Positions 1-7,370 of a stretch of 34,995 bases of DNA are shown here, one piece after another. Under the pieces are notes generated by a model. The model was not told the origin of the DNA and did not search any database. It saw only the letters and a program-made list of their open reading frames with translations. Location: NCBI GenBank assembly GCA_938015805.1, contig CALLXF010000076.1:1-34995 (forward strand). Reading direction: 5' to 3'. Numbering within the stretch: position 1 is the first letter of the stretch; every line of letters starts with the position of its first letter. A program made the translations under genes and the position numbers. The DNA is from an uncultured Saprospiraceae bacterium. Its GTDB lineage: Bacteria > Bacteroidota > Bacteroidia > Chitinophagales > Saprospiraceae.

Positions 1-275
1 AATTCTTTTACATCTGCGTTAGCAAGATATTCTGACAAAGTGGATATAGGCTTAAGTTGTAACGTAAGGACTCTCTCCGCGATCTCATCGATATTTATTT
101 TTGCCTCGTTGTATAATTCTTCAAATTTTTCGTGCAAATCAAAAAAGTGTTGCCCAGAAATATTCCAGTGATAATTACGTAAGTTCTGATAGTACACCTG
201 ATAATTACATAATAATTGGTTTAACTGATTTCCGGTCTCTGTAAGTTGGTCTGTTTTTAATCCTAAATAATTCAT
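1..275 (-). CDS. dps: Dps family DNA-binding ferritin-like protein (partial, C-terminus outside window)
   Basis: The minus strand reads an uninterrupted frame from ATG at 275 to the left edge, giving the first 91 residues. It contains the Dps signature: RNYHWNISG followed by a His/Asp/His segment (QHFFDLHEKFEELYNEA) and DEIAERV. In the family these residues form the inter-subunit ferroxidase site, which oxidises Fe(II) with peroxide and stores iron while protecting DNA. The C-terminal half lies beyond the window, so completeness cannot be judged. It is the last visible gene of a minus-strand stress cluster with CsbD-, YtxH- and holin-like genes. No ECF-type promoter motif was found directly upstream. 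Family assignment is firm from motifs. Confidence 0.93.
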   Translation of the reverse strand, partial: MNYLGLKTDQLTETGNQLNQLLCNYQVYYQNLRNYHWNISGQHFFDLHEKFEELYNEAKINIDEIAERVLTLQLKPISTLSEYLANADVKE

Positions 276-324
276 GTTCGTAATTTTTAATTCTAAAAAA
301 TGTTATCAGCATTAGTAAAGCGAT

Positions 325-516
325 TTATAATCCATCAATCCAGTCTTTTACTTCTTCCTTTGTCTTTCCTATTTTTTGCTGGATTTTACCTAATAACTCA
401 TCTTCCTTCCCTTCTTCATATGCTAGGTCATCCTCGGTTAGGATTGCATATTCTTGTTGTATTTTGCCTTTTAGAATATTCCAATTTCCTTTTAACTTAT
501 CTTGTAATGAACTCAT
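325..516 (-). CDS. CsbD-like stress protein
   Basis: The 63-residue product matches the CsbD pattern: an N-terminal KLKGNWNILKGKIQQEY helix, LTEDDLAYEEGKEDELLGKIQ in the middle and a K-E-E-V helix at the end. CsbD was described as a general-stress gene controlled by sigma-B in Bacillus; its molecular function is unknown. The protein is small, soluble, highly charged and predicted helical, with no signal peptide. It lies 49 bp upstream of dps on the same strand, so co-expression is plausible. No ECF-type promoter motif lies in its upstream gap. Confidence 0.9.
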   Translation of the reverse strand: MSSLQDKLKGNWNILKGKIQQEYAILTEDDLAYEEGKEDELLGKIQQKIGKTKEEVKDWIDGL

Positions 517-762
517 AATTTTAGTTTTTAAAATGTTAATAAATAATGTTTAATCTTCAGAGAAGAATCACTCCCTACCACCACTATGAGACATAATGAT
601 CGTTTAGGATCGAGTAATAAAAAACTTAGTTCTTTGAATGTATTTCTAACTGCCCACTTGATAATTCCCTTTTTTTAAGGTCACTATTATCTCGGCTTTA
701 GAATTAATACTAAAAATGCTTCCTGTATTTGTAATAAATATTAGAGATATAACTCCAGCTGA

Positions 763-918
763 TTAAAAAAACGAAGAAAGCCTTTCTAGCAGCTTGCTCT
801 TAGGCAAAATGTAGCTAGATATTTTTAATTGATTAGCGTTAATCTTTAAAAGTCGTTTTGCTTTTTCGATTTCATCCTTTAAAGACTGTCTTTCCTCTTT
901 TAACGTGTTATGATCCAT
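763..918 (-). CDS. small charged protein (51 aa), coupled to holin-like gene
   Basis: A 51-residue frame starts with ATG at 918, only 2 bp after the stop of the holin-superfamily gene, and ends at TAA 763-765. The product begins MDHNTLKEERQSLKDEIEKA and is rich in Lys, Glu and Leu, suggesting an amphipathic or coiled-coil helix followed by a short hydrophobic tail ending LLERLSSFF. I do not recognise a family. The tight spacing supports translation in the same operon as the YtxH and holin-like genes. The stop codon abuts a seven-T run on the coding strand, so a frameshift that shortens a longer protein cannot be excluded. Real-gene status rests on position and composition. Confidence 0.55.
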   Translation of the reverse strand: MDHNTLKEERQSLKDEIEKAKRLLKINANQLKISSYILPKSKLLERLSSFF

Positions 919-920
919 GG

Positions 921-1265
921 TTAGTCATTAAATAATTGATAAAATATATTGATCATCGGTTTAACAATAATCTGTTTTCTAAAAAGATATATTAATAAAC
1001 CTAGGAGCAGAAAAAATCCGGCAACTATACCTAAGGCCAATATTAGAGATCCTAAGACCTCCGATAAGTAAACAATCCCTATTCCTAACACTAGGCTAAA
1101 AACTAACATGCTTATTATAGCGACAGTTAACCCAGCTACGACTTTCCCTACTATACCCGCTGATGATTCTATTAGATCGAGTTTTTGCAATTTCACCTCA
1201 TTTTTAATGATCGTCTTTGCGTATTCTAGATTTTCGCCTACGTCCATTAGAAAATTCTGATTCAT
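921..1265 (-). CDS. holin superfamily III-like membrane protein (Phage_holin_3_6 type)
   Basis: The 114-residue protein has a charged N-terminus with an ENLEYAKTIIKNEVKLQKLDLIE helix, then two hydrophobic segments at about residues 38-65 and 70-95, separated by a short turn. It ends in a basic tail with RKQIIVKPMI. This layout matches the putative Actinobacterial Holin-X / Phage_holin_3_6 family. In Bacteroidetes these occur beside YtxH proteins and have no demonstrated lytic role. The gene lies 72 bp after ytxH and 2 bp before a 51-aa gene, so a three-gene transcript from the motif at 1784-1810 is likely. A role in inner-membrane stress adaptation is inference from context. Confidence 0.8.
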   Translation of the reverse strand: MNQNFLMDVGENLEYAKTIIKNEVKLQKLDLIESSAGIVGKVVAGLTVAIISMLVFSLVLGIGIVYLSEVLGSLILALGIVAGFFLLLGLLIYLFRKQIIVKPMINIFYQLFND

Positions 1266-1337
1266 AACATTTGGTTTGATTAAAAATATAATAACTCGCT
1301 CTTTGCGTTAGTTTTGACATTAATTATTTACCTTCTA

Positions 1338-1742
1338 CTAATTGGAGGACTGTGTGTACTCCATTTTTCTTTTAGCCTTATTGATCCCTTTTTCTAAATC
1401 ACCAAGCTCATCATTAATGACATCTTCTATTTCGCTGGTACTAGAGGCTAATGTTTTCTTTACGGAATCGATTTGATCAATTGCTGATTCTTTAAAATGT
1501 GTGATTTTTTCGTTGGCTACGTCCATTGCTGATTGAGACTTGTTCTTTACCTCTTGAGCAATCGTCGACGCCTTATCTACGATAGCTTCCTGGAGTTCAG
1601 ACGATCCTTCAGAGATTTTCTTTATGAATTGCTTACCTTTTGGAGTCGTTAAGTAATAAGTGGCTGCCGCACCTGCTAAGGCACCACCTAAAAGCAATAA
1701 TGCATTTCCACTTTTGTTTTTATTTTTTCTCTTATTATTCAT
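1338..1742 (-). CDS. YtxH domain-containing protein
   Basis: The 134-residue product starts with a basic stretch (NNKRKNKNKSGN), then a Gly/Ala-rich membrane segment at about residues 14-32, directly followed by TTPKGKQFIKKISEG. This is the classic YtxH arrangement of a single transmembrane helix and a T-P-x-x-G-K motif. The rest is a long charged helical region with repeated Lys/Glu/Ser heptad-like spacing, up to EYTQSSN. YtxH was described as a general-stress protein in Bacillus; its biochemical function is unknown. The start codon lies 42 bp downstream of the -10 box of an ECF-type motif (1784-1810), so the gene is the probable head of the holin-like operon. Confidence 0.85.
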   Translation of the reverse strand: MNNKRKNKNKSGNALLLLGGALAGAAATYYLTTPKGKQFIKKISEGSSELQEAIVDKASTIAQEVKNKSQSAMDVANEKITHFKESAIDQIDSVKKTLASSTSEIEDVINDELGDLEKGINKAKRKMEYTQSSN

Positions 1743-1783
1743 TTTATCATTTTTAGATTAAAAAATATTGTTGTTATTCTATT

Positions 1784-1810
1784 TACCAATAAAGCTTGAT
1801 ATTTGTTCGG
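1784..1810 (-). promoter_or_regulatory. ECF-type promoter motif upstream of ytxH
   Basis: On the minus strand CCGAACAA (1810-1803) is followed by N13 and TTGGTA (1789-1784). The -35 box and spacing are identical to the copies at 8934, 14562 and 15627. Only the terminal GTA of the -10 box is conserved. The ytxH start lies 42 bp downstream. Confidence 0.65.
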
Positions 1811-1825
1811 TTTTAGCATTAAAAT

Positions 1826-2341
1826 CTATGCCGCAACCATTTCTTTTCTTAGTAGCATTGATTTAAGCTTTGTTCGTGCAAAGTTGATTCTACTCTTTAC
1901 TGTTCCGATTGGAATCTGTAATTGCTTAGAAATTTCGTCGTATTGATATCCTTCTACGTGTAAGCAAAAAGGAGCTTTAGATTTAGGACTTAATTTCTTA
2001 ATGCAATTTTTAATTTCTTTGATTCGCATTTTGGACAAAGCATTATTATCGATTGCATGCTTGCTTTCTAAGGCAAAAACGAAATCATCAATAGGAGCAT
2101 TTACAACTCTTCGTTTTTTTGTTTTATTGAAATTGGTGATAAATGTATTCTTGATAATGGTTAGGGCCCAGTTTTTGAAACTCGAACCTGATTTAAAAGT
2201 ATGCTTCCCTTTGAAAGCTCTAATCATACTTTCCTGAACTAAATCTTTAGCAGACACTTCATCTCTCGTCAAACTTCTTGCAAAGTTCTTTAAAGAGTTA
2301 AAATGCTCTAAATAAAACTGTGTGAACTGTAGCTGTGTCAT
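1826..2341 (-). CDS. ECF-type RNA polymerase sigma factor (sigma-70 family)
   Basis: The product is 171 residues when started at the ATG at 2341 (MTQLQFTQF). Sigma region 2 is seen as RSLTRDEVSAKDLVQESMIRAF and FKNWALTIIKNTFI. After a basic linker (KTKKRRVV), region 4 follows with LSPKSKAPFCLHVEGYQYDEIS and the helix-turn-helix IPIGTVKSRINFARTKL. Regions 1 and 3 are absent, as in ECF sigma factors. An upstream ATG at 2392 is in frame, but it lies upstream of the likely transcription start of the housekeeping-like promoter at 2379-2410, so I prefer the shorter form. No anti-sigma gene is adjacent. Its stress-gene neighbours and the shared motif in the window make it the best candidate for reading CCGAACAA-N13-AGAGTA. 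Confidence 0.92.
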   Translation of the reverse strand: MTQLQFTQFYLEHFNSLKNFARSLTRDEVSAKDLVQESMIRAFKGKHTFKSGSSFKNWALTIIKNTFITNFNKTKKRRVVNAPIDDFVFALESKHAIDNNALSKMRIKEIKNCIKKLSPKSKAPFCLHVEGYQYDEISKQLQIPIGTVKSRINFARTKLKSMLLRKEMVAA

Positions 2342-2378
2342 AATGTGAATTTTATAGTTATTGTTACTAATTACAACA

Positions 2379-2410
2379 TAAAGATAGAACATAATTTGAC
2401 ATTGTGCAAA
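2379..2410 (-). promoter_or_regulatory. putative housekeeping promoter of the ECF sigma gene
   Basis: The minus strand shows TTTG (2410-2407), a 20-bp spacer and TATCTTTA (2386-2379), close to the Bacteroidetes primary-sigma consensus TTTG-N19-TAnnTTTG. Expected transcription would start near 2372, leaving about a 30-nt leader before ATG 2341. The ECF motif itself is absent here, arguing against simple autoregulation. Confidence 0.45.
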
Positions 2411-2774
2411 TAAAACACATTAAAATGTAGTTTAAAATAACAATGTTTAACATAAATCACTGACATACAATTGTTTAGGGTTGTACTTTTTTATCACATT
2501 TTGACGCCAATTTTAGTTTTGTTAGACAAATAGTCTTAAACAAGTATCAATTTGAGTTTATTAAACGCACAGAAAGAGTTATTAAAACTCATTTTATTTT
2601 AAAGTGATGTTTAATATATACGCTTTATGCGAATGATAATATGATAGGAAACCATAGAACCATTACAACATCATTACATCAGGACCCAATAGATGAATAT
2701 ATTAATCAAATAAAGTGAAAATAAAGAACAAGGCAAGAGGGAGCGTATCTTCAATACAAAATTAAGAGTAAAAT
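2411..2774. other. intergenic region without recognisable gene
   Basis: This AT-rich spacer lies between the sigma gene promoter and the 3' end of the minus-strand XRE gene. Only short frames occur (for example 25 codons from ATG 2641), none with a supporting promoter. I see no clear terminator hairpin. Confidence 0.5.
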
Positions 2775-3293
2775 CTATTCCGCAATTTTTTTGTTTTGCA
2801 AAGCTTGTATTATGGCCTCGTTATATGCTAATAGGTGTTCCATCAGCTGAATAAAACTATCTATATCATAAGACACTTTCTCCCAACTTTGAGTAGAATC
2901 TTTAATACTGGACTTTTTAAATGAGTAAAATGCTTTAAAGCCTTCGAGCACTTTCCTGATTTTCATCGATTTACCAACAAAATCCGTAACATCCTGATTA
3001 TCAGTAACATTTATTTCACGCTCATGGCTTGTCGGGGCAAAATTTTGGTGATTAAACGAGCGATACTCCACCCCTTCATTTAGCTGTAATTCAATAAAAT
3101 CCTTTATATTAATATCAAAAAATTTAGCCATCTCTAGGATTAATCGTAGACGAGGCTCTACATTTTTACTCTCATAAGCAGCTATATTAGATCTTTTTAT
3201 ATCCAGGACCTGAGCTAGACCATCCTGACTCAGTTTAAGGTTCTTCCGCAAAAATTTTATATTATTAGATAATGTAGTATTTAATGCTGCCAT
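2775..3293 (-). CDS. XRE-family helix-turn-helix regulator (divergent copy A)
   Basis: The 172-residue protein has a Cro/CI-type HTH at about residues 9-66: NNIKFLRKNLKLSQDGLAQVLDI, then RSNIAAYESKNVEPRLRLILEMAKFF. The C-terminal half is helical and contains RKVLEGFKAFYSFKKSSIKD, with a probable coiled coil near the end. The same architecture is present in the divergent gene at 3429, so the two are paralogues. They share a 135-bp intergenic region with an imperfect inverted repeat. No enzymatic or ligand domain is seen. Likely a DNA-binding repressor or activator; the target is unknown, but the divergent promoter region is an obvious candidate. Confidence 0.85.
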   Translation of the reverse strand: MAALNTTLSNNIKFLRKNLKLSQDGLAQVLDIKRSNIAAYESKNVEPRLRLILEMAKFFDINIKDFIELQLNEGVEYRSFNHQNFAPTSHEREINVTDNQDVTDFVGKSMKIRKVLEGFKAFYSFKKSSIKDSTQSWEKVSYDIDSFIQLMEHLLAYNEAIIQALQNKKIAE

Positions 3294-3348
3294 ATTATAT
3301 TTATATTATTAAAGGAAGATGTTGTGGCACTAATACCCAAGTTGGTCT

Positions 3349-3389
3349 TATAATGTTCGTTATACCCACAAATTGCATGAACCATTATA
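3349..3389. promoter_or_regulatory. candidate operator (imperfect inverted repeat) between divergent XRE genes
   Basis: TATAATGTTC (3349-3358) is the near-perfect inverse of GAACCATTATA (3379-3389), with one extra base in the right arm. The centre-to-centre distance is about 30 bp. It lies between two divergent paralogous HTH genes, where an autoregulatory operator is expected. Binding is inference. Confidence 0.4.
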
Positions 3390-3428
3390 CAATGTTAATA
3401 AAATAATCAAATAAATCAAAGAGCGTAT

Positions 3429-3953
3429 ATGGATTCTCCCGTAAAAAAGACCAAGAATATTCCTAAACCAACCCATTTTGGGAAGAATTTAAAATTCCTA
3501 AGACGTCTAAAAGGGCTGAGTCAAACGGAACTCGCAAAAAACTTAGAATTAAATAGAAGTAAAATTGCGTCTTATGAATCCGGTATGGTAGAACCAAATT
3601 CTGGAACCTTTCTTAAAATAAGCCGATATTTTGAAGTCTCTAGTCAGGATTTACTCAGTCAAATATTATCAGAAAATCCTATAGATATCATAAATCCTCC
3701 TGCATCCACCAATGATCCTTTAGATAACTATCTCCAAGATCAGTTGACTAATTTTACCCAACAGACAAATGAGATGACCAAAATCTATGAAGGGTATTCC
3801 ACTCTTCTAGATTTAAAAAAAGAAGAGGTCAACGGAGAAACGGGTCAACTCTATTCTATGTTGGATGATCTCCTAGACATCTTACAAAAACTAATCGACG
3901 CTAACTGGAAATTAATACAAAGTGTCTTTCCAGGCGAAGATCAAGAACAGTAA
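3429..3953 (+). CDS. XRE-family helix-turn-helix regulator (divergent copy B)
   Basis: The 174-residue protein carries a basic N-terminal extension and then a Cro/CI HTH at about residues 18-75: GKNLKFLRRLKGLSQTELAK, then RSKIASYESGMVEPNSGTFLKISRYF. The C-terminal region contains MTKIYEGYSTLLDLKKEEV and a Leu-rich helix (LDDLLDILQKLIDANWKLIQ). It aligns end to end with the divergent XRE gene at 2775, including the K-x-x-E-G-[YF]-x-x-[LF]-x-x-[LF]-K-K segment, which looks like a shared dimerisation or partner-binding region. The divergent arrangement suggests duplication followed by specialisation. It lies between the sigma gene and the stress-gene operons, so it may modulate the same response. 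That is inference. Confidence 0.86.
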   Translation: MDSPVKKTKNIPKPTHFGKNLKFLRRLKGLSQTELAKNLELNRSKIASYESGMVEPNSGTFLKISRYFEVSSQDLLSQILSENPIDIINPPASTNDPLDNYLQDQLTNFTQQTNEMTKIYEGYSTLLDLKKEEVNGETGQLYSMLDDLLDILQKLIDANWKLIQSVFPGEDQEQ

Positions 3954-4193
3954 ATTAGAAACTCCGCTTTATCGATCTCCGTAGTAATAAAAAACCTTAC
4001 ACTTTATTCATATACTCCTAACGCCCTGGATTATAAATAAAAATAGAACCCTGTTTTCTATCTCCGCTAATACAACAAAAAAATCTTTTTACTATAGTTT
4101 TTTTTTAATTCGAAAGCAACATTGGCGTAAGCCCATCCATCCTTACTGTGCCAACAGAAATTTACGAAGGTTTTTATTTTATCCCTTACTCGA
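3954..4193 (+). other. intergenic leader upstream of DUF2383 gene
   Basis: An AT-rich region with A and T runs around 4075-4110 but no clear hairpin terminator or gene. An open frame from ATG/GTG-type starts near 4148 runs into the DUF2383 gene but overlaps its promoter motif, so this part is probably untranslated. Confidence 0.45.
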
Positions 4194-4220
4194 ACGAACA
4201 AACCCTCTCGTATCGCAGTA
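4194..4220 (+). promoter_or_regulatory. ECF-type promoter motif upstream of DUF2383 gene
   Basis: ACGAACAA (4194-4201), N13 and GCAGTA (4215-4220) match the window-wide motif in core and spacing. The ATG at 4262 is 42 bp downstream. The site lies inside a longer open frame and therefore helps to set the true start. Confidence 0.6.
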
Positions 4221-4261
4221 TAAGAGATGTCAACAATATTACTAACCTAAAAAAAATCAAT

Positions 4262-4726
4262 ATGGATAATTCAAAAATAAAATCTGCTTTACAAGATTTA
4301 ATCTACCGATTACAAGATGCAGAGAAAGGCTTTACAGAAATAAAACTAGCAGCATCTAATGCACCACTAAAAAAATGGCTTGAGCGTTATGCTAAAGAAA
4401 GACACCAGATGCACCGTACCTTAGAAGGTTTAGTCGCAAAGTTGGGTGGAAATGCTGAAGTAAATACTACATTTTTAGGAGATTTACATAGAATTTTCAT
4501 CGATATCAAAATAAATAATACAAGTTATGAAAACGAGTTTGATGCTGTAGTAACGGAGATAGAGAGAGGATCTTCTACACTGATTAGTGATTACGAAAAA
4601 GTATTATCAGATGTAGAAATGCCAGCTGGCTACGTAATTACTCTGGTCAGCCAGAAAGCACAAATAGAAGCAGAATTGCAATCTCTTTTAGATCTTAAAG
4701 AAGAGTTTAATACCGTAAGTGTATAG
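4262..4726 (+). CDS. PA2169-like four-helix-bundle protein (DUF2383)
   Basis: Started at ATG 4262, the product is 154 residues (MDNSKIKSALQDLIYRLQDA). It is wholly helical, with Glu/His-rich segments such as WLERYAKERHQMHRTLEGLVAKLGG typical of the DUF2383 / PA2169 ferritin-like bundle. Members are about 150 aa, which fits this start. A frame extends upstream to 4148, but those 38 codons have no family similarity and overlap the ECF-type motif at 4194-4220. The gene is followed by a strong terminator. Function is unknown in the family; metal binding through the four-helix bundle is possible. Context suggests a stress-induced cytoplasmic protein. Confidence 0.82.
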   Translation: MDNSKIKSALQDLIYRLQDAEKGFTEIKLAASNAPLKKWLERYAKERHQMHRTLEGLVAKLGGNAEVNTTFLGDLHRIFIDIKINNTSYENEFDAVVTEIERGSSTLISDYEKVLSDVEMPAGYVITLVSQKAQIEAELQSLLDLKEEFNTVSV

Positions 4727-4746
4727 TATAAAAATAAATTTTTTGG

Positions 4747-4782
4747 AGAGCCGGCCACGTCAAGTGGCGGCTCTTTTTTTTT
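4747..4782 (+). terminator. Rho-independent terminator after DUF2383 gene
   Basis: AGAGCCGGCCAC (4747-4758) pairs with GTGGCGGCTCT (4764-4774) with one bulged base and a 5-nt loop, followed by nine T (4774-4782). It separates the DUF2383 gene from the MscS operon. Confidence 0.88.
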
Positions 4783-4847
4783 CTATCTTTCTCATGGATT
4801 ACCCCAGTCCTGATTCAAAAACTTAGTTTTAAAACAAAACAATTTTC

Positions 4848-5714
4848 ATGGAAGTAATTACACGATTGTTAGATCAATTTAAAATATATCTGGATCACAT
4901 TATCGAAAAGGGACCAGCTATTATCATAGGTCTTTTTATCATTTTTATTTTACACTTTATTCTAAGAACATTACGTCATAGAATTATTTCTTACATGCAA
5001 GAAAAAGCAGATGATAAATTACTTTTGGATTTTGCTAATAGCTTTTTACGATTTTTTAACCTCGTTCTACTCTTCCTATTATACATGTTTATTATAGGTT
5101 TTGGAAACATAGCTGGATCCATACTAGGAGCTGCAGGTATCTCTGCATTTGTCATCGGGTTTGCCTTAAAGGATATAGGAGAAAATTTCTTAGCAGGAGT
5201 GATTATGGCTTTTGATCGACCTTTTAGTTTAGGAGATACCATTAAAACAAATGACGTCGAGGGAGTCATAAAAAAAATGAGTTTGAGAGATACTCATGTA
5301 AAAACTTTTGATGGCAAAGATGTATTTGTACCTAATGGACAAATCATTAAAAATCCATTATATAACTATACGATGGATGGTTTTATCAGACACCAGTTTA
5401 CAGTAGGTGTAGATTATAATACAGATATAGATCAGGTCAGATCTATAATCCTCGATTCTTTAAAAAATATACCGGGCATTTTACAAGAAGATAAAGTTCC
5501 TCGGACACACGTAAAAAATCTAAACACCAGTACTGTAGATATAGAATGTCACTTCTGGATAAATACCTTTGATTCTAAATATTCTAGTCTCGAACTAAAG
5601 TCTATGGCTCAGAGTAAGACTATAAATGCACTCTCACAAGCAGACATAAGTATGCCTGCAGATATCATAGAGTTAAAAAACTATGACTCTGAATTAAAAA
5701 TGAAAAATCAATAA
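4848..5714 (+). CDS. MscS family mechanosensitive ion channel (first copy)
   Basis: The 288-residue protein has three transmembrane segments in the first 120 residues. The third is the Gly/Ala-rich pore helix (GSILGAAGISAFVIGFALKDIGENFLAGV), followed by the MscS beta domain (FDRPFSLGDTI, then VEGVIKKMSLRDTHVKTFDGKDVFVPNG). The C-terminal alpha/beta domain is present. Family function is a stretch-gated channel in the inner membrane that releases osmolytes under hypo-osmotic shock. It is the first gene of an operon: the ThDP enzyme starts 3 bp after its stop. A terminator lies upstream and no ECF motif is seen in its own 65-bp leader, so its promoter is unclear. A second MscS gene lies at 16563. 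Confidence 0.93.
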   Translation: MEVITRLLDQFKIYLDHIIEKGPAIIIGLFIIFILHFILRTLRHRIISYMQEKADDKLLLDFANSFLRFFNLVLLFLLYMFIIGFGNIAGSILGAAGISAFVIGFALKDIGENFLAGVIMAFDRPFSLGDTIKTNDVEGVIKKMSLRDTHVKTFDGKDVFVPNGQIIKNPLYNYTMDGFIRHQFTVGVDYNTDIDQVRSIILDSLKNIPGILQEDKVPRTHVKNLNTSTVDIECHFWINTFDSKYSSLELKSMAQSKTINALSQADISMPADIIELKNYDSELKMKNQ

Positions 5715-5717
5715 AAT

Positions 5718-7370
5718 ATGAACGTTGCCCAGTTAATGATAAAGTGCTTAGAGGTCGAAGGAGTTAAATATATTTTTGGAGTGCCAGGAGAAGAAAACGA
5801 AGATTTTCTTTTTGCTTTAGAAGATAGTACCATCTCTTTTGTTCCCGTGCGACACGAACAAGGAGGAGCTTTTATGGCGGATGTATGGGGAAGACTAACT
5901 GGAAAAGCTGGAGTCTGTTTAGCTACTCTAGGACCAGGAGCAACAAATCTCATGACAGCTGTAGCAGACGCTCAACTAGATAAGGCTCCACTTGTGGCTA
6001 TTACTGGACAAGGTAGCTCAGAGAGGTTACATCACGAAAGTCATCAAGTAATAGATATTATTAAAATGATGGAACCGATAACTAAGTGGAACGGTAGTAT
6101 AAATAGTGGAGAGGTCGTCAGCGAGATGGTTCATAAAGCCTTTAAAATGGCACAAATGGAAAAACCTGGAGCAACCCATTTAGAATTACCTGAAAACATC
6201 GCAGCCCTGGAAGTATCAGATCAGGAAGAACCGATCATCAATAATAAAATTTATAGAGCTGTTCCTGATCAACAGGCAATCGCTAAGGTTATTCCAATTT
6301 TAAAATCTGCAAAACGTCCGCTAATACTAGCAGGAAATGGAGCAATACGAACGAGAGCAAGCAAAGCTATTACCTCTTTATCTACTCAAAGAAATATTCC
6401 AGTAGCCTCCACATTCATGGGCAAAGGAGCTTTATCTGACGACCTTGATCAGAGCTTAGGAGCTGTGGGTCTCGGTTTTGAAGATTATGTGATCGAGGCT
6501 TTTTATAAGGCCGATGTCGTCCTTTGTATCGGATATGATGTCGCTGAATATGCTCCGAGTAGCTGGAATAAGAAGAAAGGAAAAAAAATCATCCATATAG
6601 ATTTTGATCCTGCAGAGGTTTATAAATCTTACATTCCAGAAGTGGAGGTAATTGGTGACCTAGCTAGTGCAATAGAAACGATAGATAAAGCTTTAAATAA
6701 TGCAGTCTATCCCTCATGGTATGATGATATCAGACATCGTATTTTACAATCTATCACTTCTTTTACCTCAGAAAATCACGTAAGCACTTTTAACGCTCCT
6801 AATGTTATCAGTAGCGTAAGAGAAGTTTTACCCAGTAACTCTTTACTCATAAGTGACGTAGGTAGCCATAAAATGTGGATTGCTAGAAATTATCCTACGC
6901 ATATTCCTAACGGTTGTATCATAAGCAACGGATTAGCTAGTATGGGTATCGCGTTACCAGGGCTTATCGCTGCGGATCTAGTAGATAAGGATCGACCCGT
7001 AGTGGCAATAATGGGAGACGGTGGAGCTATGATGAATATACAAGAGTTAGAAACTGCGGTAAGACTGGGAATAAAGGGAGTTTATATTATCCTAAATGAT
7101 AACAATTATGGTCTCATCGAATGGAAGCAAGAAATGAATGAAGGTAAATCCTTTGGGACTAAACTAGGCAACCCTAACTTTAAGGCTCTCGCAGAAAGTT
7201 TTAATATAGAAGCTCACATACCGTCTGATATAAAAAATCTTAAGGAACTTCTTAAAGACGCACTAACCCATAAAAAACTTATGGTTCTGGAAATCCCAAT
7301 AGAAGCTAAAGTAAATGACCAACTTATAAATACATTATCCGAATATTTTAAAAACAACACAGATGTCTAA
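5718..7370 (+). CDS. ThDP-dependent decarboxylase, AlsS / 2-oxoglutarate decarboxylase-like
   Basis: The 550-residue protein has the three-domain ThDP enzyme layout: N-terminal PYR domain with catalytic Glu47 in VRHEQGGAFMADVWGRLTG, a central domain and a C-terminal PP domain with GDGG at about 433 and NDNNYG about 28 residues later (the GDG-Nx-NN ThDP/Mg motif). A GYDVAEYAPSSWN segment replaces the RFDDR motif of biosynthetic IlvB, placing it near catabolic AlsS and the cyanobacterial 2-oxoglutarate decarboxylase, which were long annotated as acetolactate synthases. No IlvN small subunit or other ilv gene is adjacent; instead its stop overlaps the start of an aldehyde dehydrogenase by 8 bp. 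I infer 2-oxoglutarate to succinate semialdehyde plus CO2 as likely; pyruvate to acetolactate is the alternative. Confidence 0.8.
   Translation: MNVAQLMIKCLEVEGVKYIFGVPGEENEDFLFALEDSTISFVPVRHEQGGAFMADVWGRLTGKAGVCLATLGPGATNLMTAVADAQLDKAPLVAITGQGSSERLHHESHQVIDIIKMMEPITKWNGSINSGEVVSEMVHKAFKMAQMEKPGATHLELPENIAALEVSDQEEPIINNKIYRAVPDQQAIAKVIPILKSAKRPLILAGNGAIRTRASKAITSLSTQRNIPVASTFMGKGALSDDLDQSLGAVGLGFEDYVIEAFYKADVVLCIGYDVAEYAPSSWNKKKGKKIIHIDFDPAEVYKSYIPEVEVIGDLASAIETIDKALNNAVYPSWYDDIRHRILQSITSFTSENHVSTFNAPNVISSVREVLPSNSLLISDVGSHKMWIARNYPTHIPNGCIISNGLASMGIALPGLIAADLVDKDRPVVAIMGDGGAMMNIQELETAVRLGIKGVYIILNDNNYGLIEWKQEMNEGKSFGTKLGNPNFKALAESFNIEAHIPSDIKNLKELLKDALTHKKLMVLEIPIEAKVNDQLINTLSEYFKNNTDV

Noticed and set aside
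921-1265. Prophage remnant suggested by the 'holin' families here and at 10461
   Set aside because: No phage structural, integrase or lysis genes are nearby; these families are common chromosomal stress-associated membrane proteins in Bacteroidetes.
1870-1877. ACGAACAA core on the minus strand inside the sigma gene
   Set aside because: The expected -10 window (1851-1856) reads GCTACT, without GTA, and it lies within the sigma coding sequence with no gene start downstream.
5857-5866. CGAACAA core inside the ThDP gene
   Set aside because: No AGAGTA-like box at the N13 distance; it encodes the conserved His-Glu-Gln of the active-site region.
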